DNA of 23,088 nt from JBEEMU01 sp043778315. GTDB lineage: Bacteria > Bacteroidota > Bacteroidia > Chitinophagales > Saprospiraceae. The stretch's first letter is position 1, and each line of letters begins with the position of its first letter. Below the pieces are notes generated by a model. That model saw only the letters and a list, made by a program, of their open reading frames with translations. It did no database searches and was not told where the DNA came from. The position numbers and the translations under genes were made by a program. The stretch is taken from contig JAYWGJ010000257.1 in assembly GCA_043778315.1 (NCBI GenBank), forward strand, positions 1 through 23,088. Reading direction: 5' to 3'. Below, one piece after another: positions 14,589-21,836 of the stretch.

Positions 14589-14769
14589 TACGAGTCAGAA
14601 AGGCATTTGTATGAGTTAGAATGCGAGAGGCACGAGTCAGAAAGACATTTATACGAGTGCGAACGCGGGACATACGAGCGCGAAACGCATTTGTACAAGT
14701 GCGAACGCGGGATATACGAGTCAGAAACGCATTTGTATGAGTTAGAACGCGAGAGGTACGAGTTAGAAC
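14589..14769. repeat. 21-bp tandem repeat array (8.6 copies)
   Basis: Units begin exactly every 21 bp at 14589, 14610, 14631 and so on to 14757. Each starts TA(C/T)GAGT or close to it, followed by a GAA at positions 10-12 (core GAGTYAGAA or GAGTGCGAA). Two subtypes mostly alternate: one ends RGCATTTG or ACGCATTTG, the other ends GCGAGAGG or CGCGGGAYA, giving a 42-bp higher-order period. There are no indels in 181 bp, only substitutions. Because 21 is a multiple of three, several reading frames stay open through the array as heptad-repeat peptides, but no frame has a suitable start codon, so I treat it as non-coding. A second 21-bp array with a similar core lies at 21577-21807. It sits 75 nt downstream of dnaG. 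Confidence 0.9.
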
Positions 14770-14843
14770 TTTACTAATAATAAATTTTTTAATCTTACAA
14801 TAAATAAGACAAGACGACTTGAAACCCGTCCTTCCAGCAACAC

Positions 14844-16781
14844 CTATTTTTTCGCGCCTTCTATCTTCAATTCATTTCTTAACGGTGCTAATAAAGCCAA
14901 TAATTGTTGATGTATGTGTAGGTAAATGATTTGGTCGTCGGGCGGTGCTGCTTTGAGCGTTGCCATATTCTCCTCTATTAATCGCTCCGTTTTCGCTATT
15001 AAGAAGTGCGTGACTACTTCGTGCATCTCTTTTTCGTAGTTTTCGTCAGGTGCTACCTGCGAAGCGAGCGGTTTGTCCCAGCGTTTCTCCCAGTTTTCCG
15101 AGTAGCCGTAATGGTCTTCCATACTTAGCATCTGCACCGCAAAATGGCGTAGGTCGGCGTTTTCGTGCGTGACAAAATATTGTGCGGTAGGCAGCTCGTC
15201 GCGTTCAAGTAGCTCCAAACACGTTTTAGCGACTAATTGATACAATTTGTTGTCTATCACTTCTAAATGTTCTTCGGTCTTCGCCAATACGAAATGCGAT
15301 AGCGGCGTTCCGTCCTTGAGTCGTCGCTCGCCATACAGCACCAATATTCGCGCTATCTCTTTCTCTTGAAACTCGTGCTTGCTCGTCGGCTCTGCGCGAG
15401 TAATTACAGGCATTCCCGCCGATAGCGTGTCTTCCGACGGCAGCGTCACTTGCGGCTGCGGCGCGTACTGTCGGGCTTGGTTTTGTTTGTATTCTTGTAA
15501 TAATAACTTGTTTACCTCTTCGGTTATGAGCTTTTCGTCCATGCCCAACTGCGCGCTACACGCCTTTGTGTAAACGGCGCGCGTGACAGGGTCGGGTATC
15601 TTCGCGATGCTCTCTATAAGGTCTCGGGCGAGCTTCACTTTCACTATCGGGTCGCCCTCCGCTTCCTTTAAAATCAGGTCTGTTTTGAAGGCGATAAAGT
15701 CTTTTGCTTCGCGCAACATAAACTCCTCAAAAGCCGCCGTGCCTATTGCTTTTAAGTACGAGTCGGGGTCTTCGCCGTCAGGAATCAGCACTATTTTGAC
15801 ATTCAAACCCTGCTCTAACGCCAAATCAAGCCCTCTAACTGCCGCCTTTATGCCTGCTTTGTCGCCGTCATAAAGTATTTTTAAGTTGTTAGTATGCCGT
15901 TTTATGAGTTGCAATTGCTCTACCGTTAGCGATGTTCCCGAAGAGGCAACTACGTTTTCAATGCCAGCTTGATGCAACGTAATTACGTCAATATAGCCCT
16001 CTGTAAGGACGCACTCGTCGCGTTGTCGGATAGCCTTTTTAGCAAAAAAGAAGCCAAATAAGGTCTTGCTTTTGTGGTAAATCTCTGTATCGGAGGTATT
16101 TAGGTATTTGGGCTGTTGCGCCGCGTCCATGACCCGTCCGCCAAACCCTACTACCCTTCCCGTCGTGTTGTGTATGGGGAACAACACTCGATTTCGGAAG
16201 AAGTCGCGCCCGTCGGGACGCGTCACCGCTACCGATTTGAGCAGGTCTATATTATAGCCGTTTGCCACCGCGTGTTGCGTAAAGCGGTCATACCCTTCGG
16301 GTGCAAACCCGAGTTGCCATTGTTCTATGATGTCTGTTCGGAAGCCACGCTGTTTGAAATAGGCTAAACCAATACTCTTGCCGTAATCGGTGTGCAGGAG
16401 TTGGTCGGCGTAGTATTTTGTGGCGTAATCGTTCACCACAAACAAGCTATCTAAGCGTAGCTTTTCGTTTTGCGCCTCTTGCGAATAGACCTGCTCCTCC
16501 ACCTCAATATTGTACTTCCGCGCTAAGCTGCGCAACGCCTCGGGGTACGAGCAAGCCTCATGTTCCATCACAAAACCCACCGAGTCGCCCCCTTTGCCAC
16601 AGCCAAAACATTTGTAAATGCCCTTTGTGGGCGAAACGCTGAACGAGGGTGTTTTTTCGTTGTGAAACGGGCATAAACCTGTCATGTTTATGCCCCGTTT
16701 GCGCAATTGCACCACGTCGCCCACCACGTCCTCGATGCGCGCCGCGTCCAATATCAGTTGTATGGTTTTCTTATCAATCAT
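14844..16781 (-). CDS. dnaG: DNA primase
   Basis: This primase synthesises RNA primers at the replication fork together with the DnaB helicase. The 645-residue protein has the N-terminal CHC2 zinc-binding domain with C37, H40, C58 and C61 (LCPFHNEKTPSF...KCFGCGKGG). The primase core follows (RNRVLFPIHNTTGRVVGFGGR, 196-216). The TOPRIM centre has E261 in TEGYIDVI and the DxD of YDGDKAG (D305, D307). The C-terminal region from about residue 440 is the helicase-interaction part, of usual Bacteroidota length. ATG start, with two AT-rich matches to TAnnTTTG about 40-50 nt upstream on the same strand. It is not in the classical rpsU-dnaG-rpoD operon, as is usual outside proteobacteria. A 21-bp repeat array follows. 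Confidence 0.96.
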   Translation of the reverse strand: MIDKKTIQLILDAARIEDVVGDVVQLRKRGINMTGLCPFHNEKTPSFSVSPTKGIYKCFGCGKGGDSVGFVMEHEACSYPEALRSLARKYNIEVEEQVYSQEAQNEKLRLDSLFVVNDYATKYYADQLLHTDYGKSIGLAYFKQRGFRTDIIEQWQLGFAPEGYDRFTQHAVANGYNIDLLKSVAVTRPDGRDFFRNRVLFPIHNTTGRVVGFGGRVMDAAQQPKYLNTSDTEIYHKSKTLFGFFFAKKAIRQRDECVLTEGYIDVITLHQAGIENVVASSGTSLTVEQLQLIKRHTNNLKILYDGDKAGIKAAVRGLDLALEQGLNVKIVLIPDGEDPDSYLKAIGTAAFEEFMLREAKDFIAFKTDLILKEAEGDPIVKVKLARDLIESIAKIPDPVTRAVYTKACSAQLGMDEKLITEEVNKLLLQEYKQNQARQYAPQPQVTLPSEDTLSAGMPVITRAEPTSKHEFQEKEIARILVLYGERRLKDGTPLSHFVLAKTEEHLEVIDNKLYQLVAKTCLELLERDELPTAQYFVTHENADLRHFAVQMLSMEDHYGYSENWEKRWDKPLASQVAPDENYEKEMHEVVTHFLIAKTERLIEENMATLKAAPPDDQIIYLHIHQQLLALLAPLRNELKIEGAKK

Positions 16782-16817
16782 GGTTTGGGGGAATTATGGT
16801 TTTGTGATTATAAAATA

Positions 16818-16834
16818 CAAAAATAACAAAAATA
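16818..16834 (-). promoter_or_regulatory. Two overlapping-type -7 box matches upstream of dnaG
   Basis: The minus strand reads TATTTTTG twice (16825-16818 and 16834-16827), each matching TAnnTTTG, 37-53 nt upstream of the dnaG ATG. The region is A-rich low complexity, so these could be chance matches. Confidence 0.3.
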
Positions 16835-16935
16835 ATACCTATTTTACAATTAGATCAATCAAAAATAAACCTTTCCATTTCTTTTTTGTGTAATAATTAA
16901 CACAAACTTAAAGGTGCAATCCTTAACAAACTCCT

Positions 16936-16943
16936 TATCTTTG
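16936..16943 (+). promoter_or_regulatory. -7 box upstream of the PhoD-like gene
   Basis: TATCTTTG matches the Bacteroidota TAnnTTTG box 28 nt upstream of the ATG at 16972, a distance typical of these promoters. No clear TTG is seen at -33. Confidence 0.45.
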
Positions 16944-16971
16944 TTGTTAATAACGCTAAAATTCTATTTAA

Positions 16972-17967
16972 ATGTCCTACAAATATCTTTTTATTTTTAT
17001 CTTTTTTAGCTTTGCGCCAACAAATACAGACGCGCAAAAGCCCATTTCTTTTTTGATAGGTTCGTGCGCAGGCTACGAAGTAGATTGGAACGATAAGCCG
17101 ACCGATGCCAAGTTTAAGATTTGGGAGACGATGCTGCATACGCCTACCGATTTTGCGATTTGGATGGGCGACGCGGTATATTATCGCAATAATGATTGGA
17201 CGAACATTGACTTGATGCGGGCGCGCAACCGCTTATATCGCCGCGACCTGCCCTATTTGCAACCCTTTTTGGATAGCAGAACGCAGTACGCGGTGTGGGA
17301 CGACCACGACTTTGGCGACGACAATTCGCACGGCGACTCTCCTAATAAAGCTGCCGCAATGACCGTTTTTAAAGAGTTCTGGAACAATCCGTCTTATGGG
17401 ACGGACAGTTGTAAGGGTGTTTTTTTTTCGTTTAAACGAGAAAACTGCGAGTTTTTCATGCTCGATGTGCGCTATCAAAGCAACTTAGCGGCTGGCGTTA
17501 TGCTCGGCGATTGTCAGATGCGTTGGTTGCAAACCGCGTTAAAAAACTCTACCGCTACGTTTAAGTTCATCGTCGGCGGCTCTCAGTTCTTACCCGAAAA
17601 TAGACTGACCGAAAGCTACCGCAAGTTTCCGAAAGAGCAAAAAGCGTTCCTCGATTTCTTAGAAACGGCGCACATTAAGGGCGCGATTTTGTGTAGCGGC
17701 GACGTGCATCAAACCGATTTATCGCGCAAACCCCGCAAAACCGCTCCGCCTATCTACGAGTTTACTTGTTCGCCTTTTACTTCCTTTTGTTTTCCAATCC
17801 GTTTGCCTAATAAATACAGGGTACGCGGCACGTCTGTACGCAAACGCAATTTTGGGAACATCAGTACCTTCTACGAACCTACAAAAGGGTGGGCGGTACG
17901 CATCAATGTACAAAGTACCTTAGGCAAATTGTATTGGTCTAAGGTGTTGTGGGCGAGCGACTTGTAG
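16972..17967 (+). CDS. PhoD-like metallophosphoesterase, exported
   Basis: A 331-residue calcineurin-type phosphatase of the alkaline phosphatase D group. Residues 1-21 look like a signal peptide (MSYKYLFIFIFFSFAPTNTD-AQ), so it should act outside the cytoplasm. Metal and active-site motifs are visible in order: IGSCAGYE (29-36, the PhoD core Cys), IWMGDAVYYR (D67), VWDDHDFGDDNSHG (D110-D113), GGSQF (202-206) and CSGDVHQTDL (D244, H246). It lacks the N-terminal Fn3-like extension of full PhoD, making it one of the shorter single-domain relatives. Natural substrate is unknown; phosphodiesters or phosphomonoesters of phosphate scavenging are plausible. The gene is divergent from dnaG and converges on the rRNA methyltransferase gene with a 20-nt gap and no obvious terminator hairpin. 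Confidence 0.9.
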   Translation: MSYKYLFIFIFFSFAPTNTDAQKPISFLIGSCAGYEVDWNDKPTDAKFKIWETMLHTPTDFAIWMGDAVYYRNNDWTNIDLMRARNRLYRRDLPYLQPFLDSRTQYAVWDDHDFGDDNSHGDSPNKAAAMTVFKEFWNNPSYGTDSCKGVFFSFKRENCEFFMLDVRYQSNLAAGVMLGDCQMRWLQTALKNSTATFKFIVGGSQFLPENRLTESYRKFPKEQKAFLDFLETAHIKGAILCSGDVHQTDLSRKPRKTAPPIYEFTCSPFTSFCFPIRLPNKYRVRGTSVRKRNFGNISTFYEPTKGWAVRINVQSTLGKLYWSKVLWASDL

Positions 17968-17987
17968 TGTTATAAATATACTCTCGC

Positions 17988-19163
17988 CTACTCTATATGC
18001 AATACTAATCCCTTCAAATACGAACCCTCTGGGTGCGACATGGAAACGGGGTGGTCTGGTGGCTGACTGAGGTGATGCAACACGCGCACCGAGCGTCCTG
18101 CCTCTAAGGCTGCCGCGACTATCGTGTTATAAAACAACTCTCTATCAATCACTTGCGAGCAAGAAAAGGTAAATAAGATACCTCCTTTTGTTATTTTTTT
18201 CATGCCCTCTACGTTGAGGCGTTTGTAGCCTTGCACCGCCTTGTGCTTCGCGCTAAGGTGCTTGGCAAACGCGGGCGGGTCGAGTACCATCACTTCGTAA
18301 GGCTCGGTCGTTTGTTGCAAAAACTTAATCACATCAGACGTGTGCGCCGCGTGATTTTCGGTCGTGTTATTGAGTATGGCATTGCGATTTACCCATTCTA
18401 TCGCACGAGCCGACGCATCTACGGAGTCCACAAACGTCGCGCCTTCGCGCAGAGCGTATATGGAGAAGCCGCCCGAGTAGCAAAAGGCGTTGAGCATGCG
18501 TTTACCTCGTGCATATTGCCCTACTAAGGCTCTATTATTGCGTTGGTCTAAGAAAAAACCTGTTTTTTGACCGCTTTCCCAGTCCACGACGAAGGAATTT
18601 CCGTTTTCTAAGACGACTGACGGCTCTCCCGCACCCAAAATATAGCTATTGCTCATGGTTGCTGCGTAATCGGGCGGCAAACTCTCGCTACTTTTGTCAA
18701 AAATAGCGGTTAGGCGGTCACCCATAACGGTTTTGAGGGCTGCTGCGATGTTTTTGCTCGCTTTGTGCATACCAATAGTATGTGCTTGCAGGACGGCGGT
18801 GCTGCCGTACACGTCTATAATCAAGCCCGATAAGCCGTCGCCTTCGCCGTGTGTAAGGCGGTAGCAGTTGGTAGCGGTGTTGTCGGTGAGGCGGAGCGTG
18901 CTGCGCAAGTCGAACGCCATTTGTAGCTTCTCTACCCAAAAATTGGGGTCGAGTTCGGTGGGCGTGAACGAGAGTAACCGCACCATAATGCTGCCATTTT
19001 GGTAGTGTCCGCTGGCTAAAAACGTCCCGTCGGCGGCTGTTACCTCCACGAAGTCGCCATCAGCAACCGCGCCGTGTATTTTGTGTATCGCACCGCTAAA
19101 TATCCACGGGTGACGGCGGAGTACAGCGGCTTCTTTGCCGCGTTTGAGTTCTATTTTTATCAT
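17988..19163 (-). CDS. rlmI: Class I 23S rRNA (cytosine) methyltransferase, RlmI/YccW type
   Basis: A SAM-dependent methyltransferase that in E. coli makes m5C1962 in 23S rRNA. The 391-residue protein begins with a PUA RNA-binding domain (IELKRGKEAAVLRRHPWIFSGAI, split over residues 4-26, to about 70), then a central EEHEE-type domain, then the Rossmann methyltransferase fold. SAM motif I is MLNAFCYSGGFSIYAL (223-238), the acidic loop VDSVDASARAIEW follows, motif IV is VLDPPAFAK (293-301) and the probable catalytic cysteine is in FTFSCSQ (C335). DQRNNR (206-211) is typical of the RlmI group. ATG start. Exact target base in this organism is inferred by family. A dense repeat region lies upstream, and no Bacteroidota promoter box was visible. 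Confidence 0.92.
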   Translation of the reverse strand: MIKIELKRGKEAAVLRRHPWIFSGAIHKIHGAVADGDFVEVTAADGTFLASGHYQNGSIMVRLLSFTPTELDPNFWVEKLQMAFDLRSTLRLTDNTATNCYRLTHGEGDGLSGLIIDVYGSTAVLQAHTIGMHKASKNIAAALKTVMGDRLTAIFDKSSESLPPDYAATMSNSYILGAGEPSVVLENGNSFVVDWESGQKTGFFLDQRNNRALVGQYARGKRMLNAFCYSGGFSIYALREGATFVDSVDASARAIEWVNRNAILNNTTENHAAHTSDVIKFLQQTTEPYEVMVLDPPAFAKHLSAKHKAVQGYKRLNVEGMKKITKGGILFTFSCSQVIDRELFYNTIVAAALEAGRSVRVLHHLSQPPDHPVSMSHPEGSYLKGLVLHIE

Positions 19164-19180
19164 AATTTTTTTGTGGAAGC

Positions 19181-19393
19181 GACAAGCTTCTGACCGTTAG
19201 GTCTTGTTAGTAAGCGGTAAGCGGTAAGCGGTAAACTTTTGACCGTTAGAGTTTGACATTAAGCGGTAAGCTGGAAATGGTAAGCGGTAAGCTGTAAATA
19301 TTGAGCGGTAAGCTGTAAGCTATAAACTTTTGAGCGTCGGAGGGAAAAAGGAAACTGTAAATATTGAGCGGTAAGCTGTAAATAATCTTCAAT
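19181..19393. repeat. AAGCGGTAAGC / CTTTTGACCGTTAG repeat block, left arm
   Basis: Short imperfect tandem copies of GCGGTAAGC and GGTAAGCTGTAA, with interspersed CTTTTGACCGTTAG (19236-19249) and GTAAATATTGAGCGGTAAGC. The block is the left arm of a large inverted arrangement: CTTTTGACCGTTAG has an exact inverted partner CTAACGGTCAAAAG at 19839-19852, and the GGTAAGCTGTAAGC steps mirror GCTTACAGCTTA in the right arm. The right and left arms enclose a cluster of palindromes. It lies upstream of the rRNA methyltransferase gene. Confidence 0.75.
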
Positions 19394-19480
19394 CTGACTA
19401 GAATTAGGCATTATATTAACAATATAAACTTACACAATATATACAATTAAGGTTTTGTATTACGATATAATTATCCATTA
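19394..19480. other. AT-rich spacer between repeat blocks
   Basis: Plain AT-rich sequence without ORF, hairpin or recognisable promoter. Confidence 0.4.
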
Positions 19481-19805
19481 TGATAACCCTGAAAGGGTTG
19501 AACTTGAATAGCCGTAGGTATGAGTGAGGTAAGGCACTGCCTTGACGAAATGAACGGGCGTAGCCCCTACGGAATAAGATACCTTATCCTGTTTGTTCAC
19601 GACCCTGAAAGGGTTGAACTTTTGCTAACGCATTAAATACAACGAATATAAGTTCAACCCTTATCAGGGTTGTATTGAATTTTTCACTATTGTCCGTAGG
19701 TTTCACCTACGGCTATGTACATTCAACCCTTTCAGGGCTACTTTTCGCATTATTGTCCGTAGGTTTTATATACGGCTATTCATGTTTAATTCTTTTAGAG
19801 TTGCT
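19481..19805. repeat. Cluster of CCTGAAAGGG and CCGTAGG palindromes
   Basis: There are at least six hairpins of two alternating kinds. Type one: AACCCT-GAA-AGGGTT (19485-19499), ACCCTGAAAGGGT (19602-19614), CAACCCT-TATC-AGGGTTG (19655-19672) and a further copy near 19723-19737. Type two: CCGTAGGT-TTC-ACCTACGG (19694-19712) and a degenerate copy near 19756-19775. The first part also holds AAGGCA-C-TGCCTT and GGGC-GTA-GCCC, the latter inside a 15-mer shared with 6011-6025. Orientation changes from AACCCTGAAAGGGTTGAAC to TTCAACCCTTTCAGGG in mid-cluster, so the cluster itself is roughly mirror-symmetric. Elements of this style are common in intergenic regions of Bacteroidota. Confidence 0.75.
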
Positions 19806-19812
19806 TTTTATC

Positions 19813-20018
19813 AATTGCTTACCGCTTTTTTCTTCTCCCTAACGGTCAAAAGCTTATTGCGTACATTATTTCTCTAACGATAAAAAGCTTATTGCTTACA
19901 GCTTACAGCTTTTTCCTTATAACGGTCAAAAGTTTATTGCTTACAGCTTATAGTTTATTGCTTCCTACCGACGGTCAAAAGCTTATTGCTTACAGCTTCT
20001 TAGCTTACAGCTCACTTA
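19813..20018. repeat. AAGCTTATTGCTTACAGCTT repeat block, right arm
   Basis: Inverted counterpart of the 19181-19393 block. Copies of ACGGTCAAAAG(C/T)TTATTGC occur at 19842, 19922 and 19971, each followed by TTACAGCTTA-type steps. The block runs into the 3' end of msrB, whose TAA stop (20007-20005) and last two codons are repeat sequence. Confidence 0.75.
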
Positions 20019-20406
20019 AAGGTTTAAATTTTAACGATATAGAATTGATGCAATAGCGCACGCCGCTTGGTTTTGGTCCGTCGTTAAAGATGTGTCCCAA
20101 ATGCCCGTCGCAACGGCTACATATTAACTCTACTCTTCGCATACCGAGCGTAGTATCAGCGACTTGCGTGATAGCGGCAGTGTCTAATTCTGTCCAAAAC
20201 GAGGGCCAGCCGCAGCCTGAATGGTATTTGTGTTCGGAGGTGAAGAGGTGCAAGCCGCAGCCTGCACATTTGTAAGTACCGACGGTTTCGGTATCGGTGT
20301 ATTCGCCCACGAAGGGGCGTTCTGTCCCTTTTTGGCGCAAGACGTAGTACTCCATTTCGGAGAGTCGAGCGCGCCAGTCGGCATCTGTGAGGCTTTTATA
20401 GTCCAT
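20005..20406 (-). CDS. msrB: Peptide-methionine (R)-S-oxide reductase
   Basis: This enzyme repairs the R-epimer of methionine sulfoxide in proteins using thioredoxin. The 133-residue protein has two zinc CxxC pairs, C47/C50 (YKCAGCGLHLF) and C96/C99 (ICSRCDGHLGHIF), the substrate-binding SGCGWPSFW (63-71) with C65 as probable resolving cysteine, and the catalytic selenocysteine-equivalent C119 in GVRYCINSISLKF. Length is typical for a stand-alone MsrB without signal peptide, so it acts in the cytoplasm. It starts 30 nt after the SDR gene and may be co-transcribed with it. The C-terminal SEL and stop codon overlap the AAGCTGTAAGC repeat block, so the native C-terminus may have been altered slightly, beyond the conserved fold. 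Confidence 0.95.
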   Translation of the reverse strand: MDYKSLTDADWRARLSEMEYYVLRQKGTERPFVGEYTDTETVGTYKCAGCGLHLFTSEHKYHSGCGWPSFWTELDTAAITQVADTTLGMRRVELICSRCDGHLGHIFNDGPKPSGVRYCINSISLKFKPLSEL

Positions 20407-20436
20407 AATATAGGTTTTTTTAGTTAAAACATACCA

Positions 20437-21309
20437 CTATTTCTTAGGTTTTGACATCATTTCGAGCATATCCCACTGCTCTTCTGATACTGCTTCCATT
20501 GCGCTAAACTCTCCCGCGCCTTTGAGCCATTCGCCGCCGTCGATAGTGATGCAGTCGCCGTTGATATAAGCTGCGTAGTCGGATACCAAGTAGGCTACGA
20601 GGTTGGCGAGTTCGGGGTGTTCGCCGAAGCGTTTGAGTGGTATTTTGTTAGCTGGGTCAAACTTGTCAGCCAAGTCGCCTGGGAGCAATCTGCTCCACGC
20701 GCCTTCGGTCGGGAAGGGTCCGGGTGCGACTGCGGTAAGGCGAATACCGTATTTCGTCCCCCATTCTACCGCGAGAGAGCGGGTGAGGGCGAGTACGCCT
20801 GCCTTAGCGGTGGCAGAAGGGACGACATACGCGCTGCCCGTCCATGCGTAGGTGGTCACGACGCTTAATATATTGCCTTTAATGCCTTCTTTTATCCAAT
20901 ATTTACCGACTGCCAGCGTCATATTGATAGTACCTTGCAGCACGATGCCGATAACGGACTCGAAGGCGCGATGTGATAGGCGTTCGGTAGGACTGATGAA
21001 GTTGCCCGCCGCGTTGTTAATCAATATATCGATGCGTCCGAAGGCTTTTATACCTTCTGCGAGGACGTTTTCGATATGTGTGTAGTCGCGCACGTCGCAA
21101 GCAACCGCGAGGACTTCGCCACCTGTAGCCGCTTTTATCTCTGCGGCGGTCGCCTCCAATACGGGGAGCTTACGGCTGCAAATAATAATGTTTGCGCCAA
21201 GCGAAGAGAGGTAGGTTGCCATGCTTTTGCCGAGTCCCGTGCCGCCTCCTGTGACCAAAACGGTCTTTCCTTTAAAGCTACCTTCGGGTAGCATACTTGT
21301 TAGGTTCAT
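20437..21309 (-). CDS. SDR oxidoreductase, 2,4-dienoyl-CoA reductase-like
   Basis: A 290-residue NAD(P)H-dependent short-chain dehydrogenase/reductase. The Rossmann cofactor motif is TGGGTGLG (20-27), and INNAAGNF (97-104) is the conserved structural motif. The catalytic YxxxK is replaced by SxxxK (S165...K169 in YVVPSATAKAGVLALTRSLAVEWG). That substitution together with AKAGV...SLAVEWG is characteristic of the DECR/peroxisomal 2-enoyl-CoA reductase branch, which reduces unsaturated fatty acyl-CoA during beta-oxidation. The acyl chain range cannot be told. The C-terminus INGDCITIDGGEWL matches the classical SDR ending. ATG start, with repeats upstream. msrB follows 30 nt downstream. Family certain; exact reaction inferred. 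Confidence 0.9.
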   Translation of the reverse strand: MNLTSMLPEGSFKGKTVLVTGGGTGLGKSMATYLSSLGANIIICSRKLPVLEATAAEIKAATGGEVLAVACDVRDYTHIENVLAEGIKAFGRIDILINNAAGNFISPTERLSHRAFESVIGIVLQGTINMTLAVGKYWIKEGIKGNILSVVTTYAWTGSAYVVPSATAKAGVLALTRSLAVEWGTKYGIRLTAVAPGPFPTEGAWSRLLPGDLADKFDPANKIPLKRFGEHPELANLVAYLVSDYAAYINGDCITIDGGEWLKGAGEFSAMEAVSEEQWDMLEMMSKPKK

Positions 21310-21336
21310 CTTTTTGAATTATAAATTATGAATTAT

Positions 21337-21560
21337 GAATTATGTGATTAGTTAATAGTGAACAGTGAACAGTGAACAGTTATTTTTTTTAGTGAATAGT
21401 TAATAGTGAACAGTGAACAGTTCGCGCCTTGTAGTAAATACAAATCGTTGTTCACTATTTTTTATTTACTGTTCACTATTCACTGTTAGTTATTCACTAT
21501 ATTTTTCTTAGTGTTCACTATTCACTATTAGTTGTTCACTGTATTTTATTTACTATTCAC
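21337..21560. repeat. AGTGAACA-type inverted repeat tract
   Basis: The left half carries tandem AGTGAACAGTGAACAGT and AGTTAATAGTGAAC steps (21343-21422) with a T-run between blocks, like 1-94. After the spacer CGCGCCTTGTAGTAAATACA... (21423-21447) the right half carries TTCACTATT, GTTCACTATTCACTGTTAG and GTTGTTCACT steps in inverted orientation. The overall plan (direct block, spacer beginning GCGC/CGCG, inverted block) is the same as at 1-158. No ORF. Confidence 0.8.
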
Positions 21561-21576
21561 TGATTTTTCGTATTTT

Positions 21577-21807
21577 AAATCGACACTCGTCAAAACCATG
21601 ATAACAGTTGTCAGAAATGCATCTCTTGTCGTTAGATGACTATCTGATGTGTTCAGATGACTATCTAATGTCTTTATATCAATGATAATTGTCCTTAGAA
21701 GTGCATTGCCAGTCGTTAAAACAATGATAACAGTCCTTAGAAGTGTATCGACAGTCGTTATATTGATGATAACATCGATAATCGAAACATCGACAGTCGT
21801 TAGTAAG
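21577..21807. repeat. 21/42-bp tandem repeat array (11 units)
   Basis: ATGATAA-type unit starts occur at 21598, 21682, 21724 and 21766, spaced by exact multiples of 42. Each 42-bp unit splits into two 21-bp halves sharing a core of the form AGTCSTTAGA or GTCGTTA (for example ACAGTCCTTAGAAGT and GACAGTCGTTATATT). Counting the partial match AAATCGACACTCGTCAAAAC at its start, the array is 231 bp, eleven 21-bp units without indels. Stops occur in all frames, so it is not coding. The first full unit (GTCAGAAATGCATCT) is close to the unit of the array at 14589-14769 (GTCAGAAAGGCATTT), suggesting one family. Confidence 0.85.
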
Positions 21808-21836
21808 TGGTAGGTACGGTTTTTAGTGGTATTAGC

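Noticed and set aside
14589..14769. CRISPR array
   Set aside because: The period is 21 bp with no unique spacers between repeats, and there are no cas genes in the window; it is a tandem repeat.
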